Part shown: positions 41,640 to 52,452 of the stretch, in pieces
How the letters are laid out: every line of letters begins with the position of its first letter
Numbering within the stretch: the first letter of the stretch is position 1
Assembly: GCA_030015575.1 (NCBI GenBank)
Contig: JASDDO010000014.1
Coordinates: forward strand, 166,627,911-166,691,910
Direction: 5' to 3'
DNA length: 64,000 bases
Source of the DNA: Agapanthus africanus
Lineage: Eukaryota > Streptophyta > Magnoliopsida > Asparagales > Amaryllidaceae
Notes under the pieces: model-generated
The model's database searches: none
What the model was told of the DNA's origin: nothing
The model's input: the letters and a program-made list of their open reading frames with translations, nothing else
Program-made: the position numbers and the translations under genes

Positions 41640-41749
41640 AATCTCTCCTCCCATATTTCGGGTTAATCGTTCATGCGAACTCAATCAATATACATATCTA
41701 TATTTATACTAAAATAATGCTCTTTCATGCAGGTTTTCCAAGCAATCAC

Positions 41750-43959
41750 TTCTCAACGATGTCTCCAAGGATCAGCTCAGCTCTCGACACAGCTCCCATC
41801 TCCTACACGATGAAGATGGACTCCAGGACGGTCCTTCCGGCCAGTCTCGGGCGACAATGGAAGGAGCCGCTGCTACAGTTCGGCTCTATTTTGTTCGTGC
41901 CAGCTAACGCCATTCCAGCTCCTCAAGCTCCAGAACAGACAAACCGGTCTCAAAAGGCAAGAGGCCAAATGTGGTGGTCTCAAAGATGCCCCAACTCAAA
42001 CGCAAGTCGGTGTTTGAACGACTTTCCTTGGCCCCAGCTGGGGGCAAGGCCACCAACACCAGCAAAGCAACAAGGCATCTCGAGCAAACTCCAGCGGCGC
42101 CTCTGACAACTGCTTGATTGGGTGTCTTCTCAAGCCTCCCCATCACTCAGCCTATGGCGGTTTTCCGAAGAGCAGAAGCCTGCCAAGCGCTTAAGGCAGA
42201 AAAGCTGAGGCAGAAGCGTCTCAGATACAGAGCCAACAAAAGGGCTAAGGCTCTGGCCATGTTAAAATTTATGAACTTCCAAAGCCCGAACCGCTCCGCG
42301 AAATCAGCTGTCAAAGATAAAGAGATGGCTGGGTATGTGGTACACACTGTCTACATGGTGGGCACGCGCAGCAAGAGCAAGGATGGGGCCACCACATCTC
42401 AAATCCAATCTGGCTTGAATGTGGTTGCCGCTTCCCAAGAATAGCCGCCTCCGCTGGGTGATGAAAACCTTCTCGATGAGGATGATAGGAGGAAAGACTC
42501 TTCGGTTCATGAGGAGTCGGGCTCGGAAAGCGAAGATGAGCCAATCTTCCGTCCCAAGAACGCAGAGCAGCAACTTCTCCAAGAGCTCCGAAAACAGCTC
42601 AGAAGTAAAGACAAGGAGATAGCCAAGCTCTACTCAAAGATCGACGACTTAACAAACATCGTCTTACAGCTCACAGCCCAACTTGCCTCTCAGCCGCCCA
42701 ATCAGGCGCAGGGCTCTCATGAACCGGGAAACGGTGTCCCGAAACAGCCGACGCCCGTTCCCTCAAATCCAAAAGTGGACGGACCGCATGAAAATCAGTC
42801 GCATCCTATCTCGGGAAATGTCTTGGCTACCGATGACAGTAGCCCGCTAACTCAAGATCAGATCATGGATTTGGTTGCCAACAAAGTCAAAACATTGGTA
42901 GCCGAAGCCGAAGTGCAAAAGGATATTAGCAACAGTGGGAGACTATATCCTGCTCAGTATGATCTGGTAGAATTTCCTAGCGGCTATGTCATCCCTAAAT
43001 TCGGAAGATTTGATGGGACGGGAAATGCGAATCAGCACATCGCCCACTTCAAAGCCTTATGCGGGAATACTGGGAGCAATGATGCGCTTCTCCTCCGCCA
43101 GTTCGTTAATAGCTTGACCGATGTTGCTTTCGACTGGTACGCGAGCATACCGGATGGCTCCGTTACTACTTTCGTCCAAATGGAATCTTTGTTTCGGCAA
43201 AGGTTCATGAGCGTCAGCGATAAGATCACCATTGCCGAGCTCGTAAGGACCAAGCCCAAGAACAATGAAAGCAGCACGGATTTTATAACCCGATGGCGCA
43301 ATCTCTCCGTCAAATGTGAACCGCCGATAGAGCAGGACCAATCTGTCAGTCTCCTTGTCGGAAATCTCAACAATTGGATGGCCCCATTTCTATGCACCGC
43401 GGGCCTTAAAACATTCCAAGAGATGACCAAAAAGGTCCAAACGTTAGAACGCTCAAAGCCCGGGTCTGCTCAGGATCTTCAGTTCACAAACAGACCCAAA
43501 CCTTGGAGGGACGACAACCGAAAAGGCGGAAGTTCTAACAGCACCGATTCTCTAAATAAGCAGAGAGCGGGCGGAGAAAAAACTGACCAGTCTCGAGAGC
43601 CAATTTTGGAGGAAAGAAGAAATAAGGTCTACTCATTCCGAAGGGACAAGGTCCACAAAATTTTTAAAGATGCTCTGAAGAATGGCCTGCGGCTACCAGA
43701 ACCAAAAAGGCTAAGTGAAGCGAACAGGACTGATCATCCTAACTTTTGCCCATACCACCGAGTGCTGGGGCACACTATTGAAGACTGTTGCATCTTCAAG
43801 GATTGGGTCGAGAAACAATATAAGGCGAGAAAAATATCATTGTCCCCTGGCGTGTTAACCAACGATCAAGCTGCGACCGCCAATTTCATACAAACGGAGA
43901 CCAAAGTTCGCCGTGAAACTGATTCTCTCGGACATCTGCCTTTCTCTGAAAACAGTTGA
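41750..43959 (+). pseudogene. gag: Gag of element B, Tat-like
   Basis: The N-terminal extension begins after the PBS (SNHFSTMSPRISSALDTAP). It shifts frame near 41940 and then carries KRKSVFERLSLAPAGGKA, a TGA at 42115, AGYVVHTVYMVGTRSKSKDG, a TAG at 42442 and a long clean frame from there to 43959. The clean part has a probable coiled coil (EQQLLQELRKQLRSKDKEIA), the gag core (YVIPKFGRFDGTGN, LLLRQFVNSLTDVAFDWYAS) and the Tat zinc motif FCPYHRVLGHTIEDCCIFKD with all ligands kept. Gag packages the RNA. A 394-codon product could start at 42775, so partial function is possible. Confidence 0.88.
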
Positions 43960-44477
43960 CCACCATGTCATTAAACTGGGAACCGTCGACCTCTAAGTCG
44001 TTAAACTGGGAATGTAAAAAAAATGTAAATAAACAAAAAATGTGTAAATAAAAGAAAAATAAAGAAAATCCGAAATGATGGGGCAACTCGCAATAAAAAT
44101 CAGCGAGTAAAATAAAAATGAAAATAAAGCCGAAATGATGGGGCAACCGCGAATAAAAGCCGAAATGATGGGGCAATCGAGAAAAGCTGAAATGATAGAG
44201 CAATCACGGTAAAAAAACAACAAAAAAGATAAAAGAAAAAAAACGGCGAATGATGAGTCGCTCCTGGTACCATATTCCAGTGCAGCAATGCAGACGCCAA
44301 CAAAATTCCAACTTCTCAAAATTCTTCCAGCCCTACGGCCACTCCCCAAATTGACTGCCGTATACAATCCACGGGCTCAAATAATTCTCATCACGTCCAT
44401 GCCCCACCACAATCACCAGTTACGCGGCTGGTCTCCGCCTTTGGAATTATGCTCCATTGAGAAGACCCACTCATGTG
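43960..44477 (+). repeat. Non-coding 3' region of B, first part
   Basis: There is no gene. CCGAAATGATGGGGCAA occurs at about 44067, 44129, 44159 and, changed, 44187; Tat-1 has the reverse complement near 2740-2780. At 44245 begins a unit with GCTCCTGGTACCATATTCCAG and GCAGCAATGCAGACGCCA. This unit recurs at 44707 (463-bp period) and in the 85-bp array at 52453-52835. Confidence 0.75.
44330..44376 (+). other. GCCC...GGGC structured element, element B
   Basis: It begins GCCCTACGG and ends CCGTATACAATCCACGGGC (47 nt), with inner arms TACGG/CCGTA and outer GCCC/GGGC. Confidence 0.75.
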
Positions 44478-44650
44478 TTCTCACGATACATGAGGAGAAC
44501 AAACCTTTGTGGGATCCTTACGACTCGCAAGGGAAAAACACACTTAGGAGTCTTCACGACTCCTAAGGAGAAAATACACCTACGAGATCCTTACGACTCG
44601 TAGGGAGAAAATGCTTTTATGGGACCCTCACGGCCCATAAAATTGAAAAG
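44478..44650 (+). repeat. Hairpin array with changing arms, element B
   Basis: Four units have arms TTAGGAGTC/GACTCCTAA (44544-44566), TACGAG/CTCGTA (44581-44602), TTATGGG/CCCATAA (44617-44640) and a weaker first unit around GTGGGATCCTTACGACTCGC. Spacers are GGAGAAAATRC-like. A copy lies at 52215-52400 and a third, diverged one at 53125-53310. Confidence 0.85.
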
Positions 44651-44759
44651 CCTTAGGTGATAGGGATCTAAACCTGTCTCCTAAGCCATCGCTCCCCAAT
44701 CCCCAAATGGCGAATGATGAGTCGCTCCTGGTACCATATTCCAGTGCAGCGATGCAGAC

Positions 44760-44774
44760 GGCAACGGCGCTATT
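44760..44774 (-). other. PBS fragment next to the 3' LTR of element C
   Basis: GGCAACGGCGCTATT reads AATAGCGCCGTTGCC on the minus strand. It is identical to the first bases of C's internal region (50625-50639), but it lies outside the 3' LTR, where flanking DNA is expected. Confidence 0.8.
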
Positions 44775-46259
44775 TGATTTGTGTGAAAAAAGTGTTTGTA
44801 GAATAACCGCAATCAATAACGGTGTCGCTTGTAGCTAGCCGAGATGAGTACGGGTCGTCCGCAGGGAAACGTGGAATATTTTATTCTTACTTTAGGCGTG
44901 TTGAGAAAGAAAGGAGGAAGAAATAAGAATGGTTGTAGGTTCTAGATCTATGTTAAACACGGATACAAAATATAGATCTAGATTAATTATGGATGTAAGT
45001 TCAATATTAAAAGGTAAGAAAAAGGCTTGTAGGGTTCGTTAGGATTTAGTAGTTATGGATGGTTAATTAAAGATTACACTTTTTATCTTTTAATAGATTT
45101 AAAACTAGAACGATAGAGATGCATATAGATTAGGGTTTCTGGAGGGAAAAGGGTTCCCACTCTTAACCCCTATCTCGACATGGAACTCCATTCATATCTA
45201 GCCTTTACCAAAACAATCATTAATCTAATCTCTAATCGCGGTCGAGACTAACAATAAATTGGTAGCGCGCCCGATTAGGATGTTAATGATTCTTTTAGTA
45301 AAGTTTATAAACTTTATAGGACGTAAAAAGAGTTTAAGGATCTTCATCATCCATTAATTTACCCTAATCCTATGAACCCTGACAAGCGGAGAATTACTCG
45401 CGCATGTTAGGAAAAGAAGATGAAAAGACAGAGAGGGAAAACATAATTTAAAATGCAAAAGAATTAAATAAAACAACTACCTTTATTAATCAACTTGAAC
45501 AATCTACAATTTATTCCTTAGAAAATGATTACAAAAACTTGGTTTGCTTCTCGAACTCTTCCGAAGGAGGTAAATGAACAGTTGATGATCAGCCTGGATG
45601 CGTGAGCCGTCTTGGACTTCGTGATCTCTTCGGCTTGATGCCTTCTAGCTTTAGCCCTTGATCCTTTATATAGCCCTCAAAGAAGAAAAACTAGTTACCA
45701 TATATGGTGACTTCCTAATATGGTGACTTTCCATATATGGATTCTGAGTCCCTGTCAGTATTGATTTTATGATTTTGGCAGATTTTTGATCCTGACATCT
45801 TGAACATCTTGATCTCTTGACCTGAGCTAAATCTTGCATAATATCTCTATGAATAATATTAGTATTGTTTATTAAATTAGAGAGGTTATCTTAATCACTA
45901 TATGTGGTAATAAATGTTTAAGAAACTTGATTAAGAATATTTAATATGCTATGCATCTTTTAATTACTAAAATATTATGCATATATTTTGAAATATTATT
46001 CTAACCATTTGTATGATATTATATTTTTTAAGAATTGTGATTAGAATATTTGATATGATATGCATATTTTCAATTACCAAAATATTATATAAAATGCCTA
46101 TATTTTCCTTCATAATGTTAATTATAATATAAAAACATATGGTAAATAATATTTTGCAGATAAATCCAAATATATTCTATATTTATAATAAACACCTTTA
46201 AATATTTAAGAAAAGTAAGGAAAATGTTATATCAAAAGTGCAATATTTTCGACTGAACA
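44775..46259 (-). repeat. 3' LTR of element C
   Basis: The LTR is 1485 bp, TGATTTGTG...CTGAACA in plus reading (TGTTCAG...AATCA in element sense). A TATA sequence (CTTTATATAGC on the plus strand, GCTATATAAAG in sense) is at about 45664-45674. Few differences from the 5' LTR are visible, for example an extra TATGGTGACTTCC segment near 45700 and an extra CTTGACCT near 45815. Confidence 0.92.
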
Positions 46260-46261
46260 AA

Positions 46262-46274
46262 TACCCCCAAACTT
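46262..46274 (-). other. Polypurine tract of element C
   Basis: In element sense AAGTTTGGGGGTA directly before the 3' LTR start TGTTCAG; the same sequence as in the Athila-like element at 14038-14050. Confidence 0.85.
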
Positions 46275-47679
46275 AACTTTGATCGTCCCGAGAAAACTAG
46301 TTATTTCAAGAAAAGGAGAAAAAGAAAGGAGAAAGCTAAGCACACTTTCGTAGGCAACACGATTGCACTGAGCACGTGCAACAAGCCGTTAAACCTCTCG
46401 GTGTCCCTAGTAGGAGGAGTGCTATCTCCTGAGGGTTTTCAGCGGATTACACCCACAAAATCCTATAATAAAAGAGAGATGGTGAAAGTTACATATAAAG
46501 ATAAGAACTATAAAAGAAAGAACTTGAAAATAAGAGTTTTCAACTACACCAGTTTTTCGGTTGTCATGAGCCCTATCTTAATAGTCATGAAAAGATGTTA
46601 GAAATCACATCATCCCTCAATAAAACATCGTCTTTATTCTTCATTCCTATCTTTCTTCCAAACATCGATCATATAACCCTACGTGTGTGTAATAGACATC
46701 CCTACACTCGGAGAATTCAATTCAAGCTATCATACTCTTGTCCATCTACCTCAGTACTTTTTAATTTGATGAATATTTAGATGGATTTGCTCACACACTT
46801 TCATGCGACCGTTAATACTTCTTGAGGTACTAACCGACCGATTACTCATATGCTTACTTATTAGGTGTATTCCTCGTCTTGCACCACCTAAGGCTTAGCA
46901 GTGACTCCCAGACCAGTTGTTCTAAGGCACTAGGTGATGAAGCACCCTCGCTAAATATTTTTCTATTTTTGCAGCCTTAAGTAATCACAAAAAACAGTGT
47001 TCATTTTTTTTTATTCACACTCGAATTTTTTTATTTTATTTTCATCTTACTAAGGACTTTATAGAAGAGCATTTCAAGGTCTCTTCTACTATTCCAAGTT
47101 TCAAGGTGCGTGTTTGTGCAAGTTGTAGGGTATACATTTTCAGAATCTAGACTTAAGCTAGGAATTATTTTTCAAACTTATATTTTAATAAAAACATCAA
47201 TACTCTTCCCTTGTTTTAACTTAGCCCAAGAACTGAACTCAAAATTTGCCTATTTCTAAATAAACTACAAAGACATATACTTTCTACCGTTAAACTTTAA
47301 GAAATGTTATTTCAGGGTTTTTTAAATTTTCTAAGTCTAGAATCTAGTTGTTCCTAGCTAGTTAATCTTTTTGTCAAACTCAAGTCAATTAGGGCCAAAA
47401 TTGAATACATTAATTTTTATAATTTTTGAAATTTTTAATTTTTATTGCTTTTTAAAATAAGTATGCAAATGCAAAAATATACATATGAATGCGAAGGAAG
47501 AAGGCTTACCGAGCATACCCCCAAACTTAAACTTGACAGTGTCCTCACTGTCATGCTACACCAAGAGGGTCAAAATGTCGGCACTCCCCTGTTTATTTAT
47601 TTATAATTTTTTTTATTGTTAAAAGAAAAACAAAATATATATACAACAAGGTTCCCCCCAAACTTAAGTAAAACAGCAT
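46275..47679 (-). other. 3' non-coding region of element C with two extra G-runs
   Basis: No gene. PPT-like runs occur at 47516-47528 (AAGTTTGGGGGTA in sense) and 47654-47665 (AAGTTTGGGGGG in sense), matching those at 12823 and 12643 of the Athila-like element. Other blocks are conserved with 13340-14040 in the same order, for example around 46320-46450 and 46790-46960. Confidence 0.75.
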
Positions 47680-49548
47680 TTAAAGTTCAGAGTTAGAGAG
47701 GAGAAAAAACAAACTATACAAGGCCTTACATAGACCAAAGGTTAGCACCAACCATTCAAAAATTCTATCGTGATAGTGGAGGGGTTGGTGAAAGAAATGA
47801 GTGTAGAGAAATGAGATGAGAAGCACACGAGACCGTATGGAGATAGAAGCAGTATATGGTCTCGGTGGAGGAGAAGAATGGCGGAAGGGAAAAAGAAATG
47901 GTAGAGGTTCTACTTCTTCAAGTGGAGGTTGATTAATCACAAAATCCGTATCGTTTAAGAATGCGAGTTCGTCGGCGAAAATATTTTCGAAACTTTCATC
48001 GAAGGTCCAATTGAAAATTATCGAGCTCAAAATATCGGATTGTGATTCATCAACACTCGGTATCATGAAAGGAAGATTAGAAGAACCAGAAAAAGTGGGA
48101 ATACGAACTTGAGGGTGGGGATGGAGTGTATAAATTAGCACAATTTGTAATGACCGATGTGCAAAAAACGATTGTGTTAATCTATCAACCCGCGGAAAAT
48201 TGAGATTAAGTCCCTCAAGATTCGTGAGCAAACATGGGTACGTCGAACTTGGTATTGGAGATGAAAGCGTAACGGTCTCTTGCAAGGTCGGAATGAGGAC
48301 GGAGGGAAGTGAATGAGGAAGGGTATCAGTTAAAGATTCAGGAGGGTGTACACAATCAGTGGAAGGGACATGATGAATTTGGAAATCCGACTCATCAAAC
48401 AAAACTGGTTCATCCTCAATAATTTTCTCAATATTCTCCTCAAAATTTAGCTTATCCATGCCATTATCCTCAAAATCAAGACGCATATGTAGTTCGGGAG
48501 AAACATTTAATGACTCGGGATGATGAATTGGACATAAAATTTTAATCAAATCGACGGGTTCATCATCCAAACTATTCCCGGCGTCTATATCCTCAATCAA
48601 GTGAAAATCAATTTTTTCTGACACCTCATCAAAAGCATGGATATTTATCAATTCAGGTTCTAGAGTGGAGGTGTAAAGTTCAAAAGGATTAGGTGTGGTT
48701 TCACTCGAAAGGGATTCTTCACAATCTGGCAAATCAAGCACTACAAAGTCACACAACTCGTTAGATGTTTTATTTTCAACTTGTAAATCATTTGGGACAA
48801 TCGATGGAAAACCGGAGTTGTGGGCTTCAATTGGGTATGGGTAGGTTTGATTTGGAAAGGTGTAGAACTCACTTGCTCCTCTCAAATTCTCACTCTGTCC
48901 AACCGCCTTCTCATACATTGGAATTTTTGGAGCTAGTTGGAAACTAGCTACCGGTTCACTAGGTTGCATAAGGGCGGCCATGGACGCATCCACATTCCTC
49001 ATCATTTTGTTTGTTGCTAAAATATAAGCTTCCAACGACTGTTCCAAACTAGACATGGGTTGTGAAGGGGTTTCGGTAAAACATTCAAAATTGTTTGTGA
49101 AACTCCCAAATGGCTGTGTGGAAACAGTGTCTAGTGAAGGTGGGAAAGTCGGGTAGGACTGGTAGGAATTGGATGGTTGTACAGGAGTAGGATCAGTTGG
49201 ATAAAAATATGAATGGACTTGTTGATCCCTAGAACTGGATGTGTGGAGAGGAGTGAAAGATCGGCTACGAGATTGTGCAATATGCTCAGCAATAGACATC
49301 GGTTTAGGAGTTACAACAGAACTCGAAAAAGTGGTATCAACGTACGAAGGTGGTGAAGGTTGACATGGTTGATACAAAGTGGATTGCAACGTCGAACTGT
49401 TTCTCCTAGACACTTCTATTTGATCTTTCAAAGAAATTTTGGGCATGGAGGAATCGTCCTTAAATCGACCGAAACAATTAACGTACGAGGCAAAGTTAGG
49501 TTCAGGATACCAAAATTCGGCAAGGGATTTATGAGGTGGGGTACCCAT
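47680..49548 (-). CDS. 622-codon protein of element C, Gag-derived but without capsid and protease motifs
   Basis: One uninterrupted frame starts MGTPPHKSLAEFWYPEPN and ends FLLSNSEL. Residues ~60-160 are Ser/Pro/Tyr-rich. Residues ~165-195 (SSLEQSLEAYILATNKMMRN) resemble the coiled-coil linker of Athila-like gag. The middle is acidic with no known motif. The last ~110 residues (FENIFADELAFLNDTDFVIN ... RIFEWLVLTFGLCKALY) match the end of the gag-protease at 9702-12616. No gag core, CCHC knuckle or DSG/DLG protease site is visible. The open frame suggests recent selection or a young copy. Its role is unknown; a Gag-interacting or packaging role is speculation. Confidence 0.8.
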   Translation of the reverse strand: MGTPPHKSLAEFWYPEPNFASYVNCFGRFKDDSSMPKISLKDQIEVSRRNSSTLQSTLYQPCQPSPPSYVDTTFSSSVVTPKPMSIAEHIAQSRSRSFTPLHTSSSRDQQVHSYFYPTDPTPVQPSNSYQSYPTFPPSLDTVSTQPFGSFTNNFECFTETPSQPMSSLEQSLEAYILATNKMMRNVDASMAALMQPSEPVASFQLAPKIPMYEKAVGQSENLRGASEFYTFPNQTYPYPIEAHNSGFPSIVPNDLQVENKTSNELCDFVVLDLPDCEESLSSETTPNPFELYTSTLEPELINIHAFDEVSEKIDFHLIEDIDAGNSLDDEPVDLIKILCPIHHPESLNVSPELHMRLDFEDNGMDKLNFEENIEKIIEDEPVLFDESDFQIHHVPSTDCVHPPESLTDTLPHSLPSVLIPTLQETVTLSSPIPSSTYPCLLTNLEGLNLNFPRVDRLTQSFFAHRSLQIVLIYTLHPHPQVRIPTFSGSSNLPFMIPSVDESQSDILSSIIFNWTFDESFENIFADELAFLNDTDFVINQPPLEEVEPLPFLFPFRHSSPPPRPYTASISIRSRVLLISFLYTHFFHQPLHYHDRIFEWLVLTFGLCKALYSLFFLLSNSEL

Positions 49549-50619
49549 GATGTTAGAAGGAGAAGAGAAAGAAGGTTGGGGTGCAAGGATTTCTTAGCGA
49601 CAAAAGTTGCAAGTTTTTGAAAAGATTTTTCCTTTTTCTTTTTATGTGAGCTTTTTGCAAAAAGATTTTTGAAAAGAGACTTTGACACGAATGCAATCAA
49701 CCACAAATGCACAATCAGGCCTAGATCTAGGGTCACCTAGGTCAGCTAAACAGCTCCTAACAGTTCCAAAGGGCTAGAAATAGGACCTCAAACCGCCTCT
49801 TCACCGCCAATTGCGGCCAGGTAAGTGGGAGGCTCCCCACTACGAAAGTAGTGGTCCTAATTAAGTAACCACTTGCCTAAGACATACTTGCCTAGACACC
49901 GCAAAGTCAGGTTAGGATAAACGGCCGATAGCTATAACTAGTCCTCTGTCCTATTGAGCGCGACATCCTTAGGGCTGAGTCTAGTATTTTTTAATTAAGA
50001 ATGGTCAATGCAAATGCCTTATGTGATTTCTGGGGTCCTGGGAAGGGTGATGAAATCCCCACACAATCTGAATTGGGCAAAAGCCCCTTAAAGTCCGATT
50101 AAAATATGCAAAACAGTAAATCACTTGTAATCAATTTTCTTTTAAGCGCGGCGGAAAGAATTCTGCAGAAAATCAATTATTGGAAGGGGGAAGAATTTTT
50201 AGCGCAAAGAATCCTGCAGAAGATTTGGCAAAAAGATATATGGGGATTTGCAGAGGGAAGAAAAAGAGAACAAACAGTGCAAAAATTGCACACTGACATG
50301 GCAGAGGGACCGTGGATCCGCGGTGGGAGAGCGCTTGCGCGGCGGAAGGGCGGCGGCGTTGAAGCTTCAGGTCTCTTAAAAAATTGTGTTGCTCTGTTGT
50401 TCCAATCTCTTTCTGTTCTGATCTACCTTTTTCTGTTTCGCACTCTGGAGTTTTCCAGATCCGTATCGATTGTAAATCCTGCAAAATTCAAACAAAAAAA
50501 TACCCTTCACAAAATACAAAGATGATAAATTTTTTATATATATATTTTTAATTTTTCATATTTTTATGATTTTTTTAGTTTATATTAACCCGAAATTGCA
50601 AAAAGGAAATAACACAAAA
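49549..50619 (-). other. Leader of element C
   Basis: About 1.07 kb between PBS and start codon without a supported gene. It shares length, position and the CACTAC...GTAGTG palindrome with the leader at 8617-9701. Confidence 0.65.
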
Positions 50620-50637
50620 TCCCCGGCAACGGCGCTA
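50620..50637 (-). other. Primer-binding site of element C
   Basis: On the minus strand TAGCGCCGTTGCCGGGGA follows the LTR end after two bases (AA). It differs by one base from the tRNA-Asp-complementary TGGCGCCGTTGCCGGGGA of the Athila-like element. Confidence 0.88.
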
Positions 50638-50639
50638 TT

Positions 50640-52098
50640 TGATTTGTGTGAAAAAAGTGTTTGTAGAATAACCGCAATCAATAACGGTGTCGCTTGTAGC
50701 TAGCCGAGATGAGTACGGGTCGTCCGCAGGGAAACGTGGAATATTTTATTCTTACTTTAGGCGTGTTGAGAAAGAAAGGAGGAAGAAATAAGAATGGTTG
50801 TAGGTTCTAGATCTATGTTAAACACGGATACAAAATATAGATCTAGATTAATTATGGATGTAAGTTCAATATTAAAAGGTAAGAAAAAGGCTTGTAGGGT
50901 TCGTTAGGATTTAGTAGTTATGGATGGTTAATTAAAGATTACACTTTTTATCTTTTAATAGATTTAAAACTAGAACGACAGAGATGCATATAGATTGAGG
51001 TTTCTGGAGGGAAAAGGGTTCCCACTCTTAACCCCTATCTCGATATGGAACTCCATTCATATCTAGCCTTTACCAAAACAATCATTAATCTAATCTCTAA
51101 TCGCGGTCGAGACTAACAATAAATTGGTAGCGCGCCCGATTAGGATGTTAATGATTCTTTTAGTAAAGTTTATAAACTTTATAGGACGTAAAAAGAGTTT
51201 AAGGATCTTCATCATCCATTAATTTACCCTAATCCTATGAACCCTGACAAGCGGAGAATTACTCGCGCATGTTGGGAAAAGAAGATGAAAAGACAGAGAG
51301 GGAAAACATAATTTAAAATGCAAAAGAATTAAATAAAACAACTACCTTTATTAATCAACTTGAACAATCTACACTTTATTCCTTAGAAAATGATTACAAA
51401 CTTGGTTTGCTTCTCGAACTCTTCCGAAGGAGGTAGATGAACAGTTGATGATCAGCCTGGATGCGTGAGCCGTCTTGGACTTCGTGATCTCTTCGGCTTG
51501 ATGCCTTCTAATTTTAGCCCTTAGTCCTTTATATAGCTCTCAAAGAAGAAAAACTAGTTACCATATATGGTGACTTTCCATATATGAATTCTGAGTCCCT
51601 GTCAGTATTGATTTTATGATTTTGGCAGATTTTTGATCCTGACATCTTGAACATCTTGATCTGAGTTAAATCTTGCACAATATCTCTATGAATAATATTA
51701 GTACTATTTATTTAATTAGAGAGGTTATCTTAATCACTATATATGGTAATAAATGTTTAAGAAACTTGATTAAGAATATTTAATATGCTATGCTTCTTTT
51801 AATTACTAAAATATTATGCATATATTTTGAAATATTATTCTAACCATTTGTATGATATTATATCTTTTAAGAATTGTGATTAGAATATTTGATATGATAT
51901 GCATATTTTCAATTACCAAAATATTATATAAAATGCCTATATTTTCCTTCATAATGTTAATTATAATATAAAAACATATGGTAAATAGTATTTTGCAGAT
52001 AAATCCAAATATGTTCTATATTTATAATAAACACCTTTAAATATTTAAGAAAAGTAAGAAAAATGTTATATCAAAAGTGCAATATTTTCGACTGAACA
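50640..52098 (-). repeat. 5' LTR of element C
   Basis: 1459 bp, nearly identical to 44775-46259. The TATA sequence (GCTATATAAAG in sense) lies at about 51527-51537. Confidence 0.92.
51527..51537 (-). promoter_or_regulatory. TATA box in the 5' LTR of element C
   Basis: GCTATATAAAG on the minus strand, about 560 bp from the LTR start and oriented towards the 622-codon gene. Confidence 0.6.
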
Positions 52099-52452
52099 AC
52101 TGCCGTATACAATCCACAGGCTCAAATAAATCTCATCACGTCCATGCCCCACCACAATCACCAGTTACGCGGCTGGTCTCTGCCTTTGGAACTATGCTCC
52201 ATTGAGAAGACCCACTCATGTGTCCTCACGATACATGAGGAGAACAAACCTTTGTGGGATCCTTACGACTCGCAAGGGAAAAACGCACTTATGAGTCCTC
52301 ACGACTCCTAAGGAGAAAATACACCTACGAGATCCTTACGACTCGTAACGAGAAAATGCTTTTATGGGACCCTCACAGCCCATAAAATTGAAAAGCCTTA
52401 GGTGATAGGGATCTAAACTTGTCTCCTAAGCCATAGCTCCCCAATCCCCAAA
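52099..52452 (+). repeat. Element B 3' region resumes: partial GCCC...GGGC element and hairpin array
   Basis: Directly after C the sequence reads ACTGCCGTATACAATCCAC, the second half of the structured element. A hairpin array follows (52215-52400) with TACGAG/CTCGTA and TTATGGG/CCCATAA arms. The whole stretch copies 44350-44757. Confidence 0.85.

Larger units (their letters stand above)
44775..52098 (-). mobile_element. Element C: Athila-like non-autonomous retrotransposon
   Basis: LTRs 44775-46259 and 50640-52098 enclose a PBS (50620-50637), a 1.07-kb leader, a 622-codon frame (49548-47680), 1.4 kb of non-coding DNA and a PPT (46262-46274). No protease, RT or integrase is present. LTRs are very alike, so insertion is fairly recent. 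It lies in the 3' non-coding region of element B. No target duplication is visible; flanks are copies of the same 463-bp repeat of B with ~75 bp missing at the junction. Confidence 0.9.
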
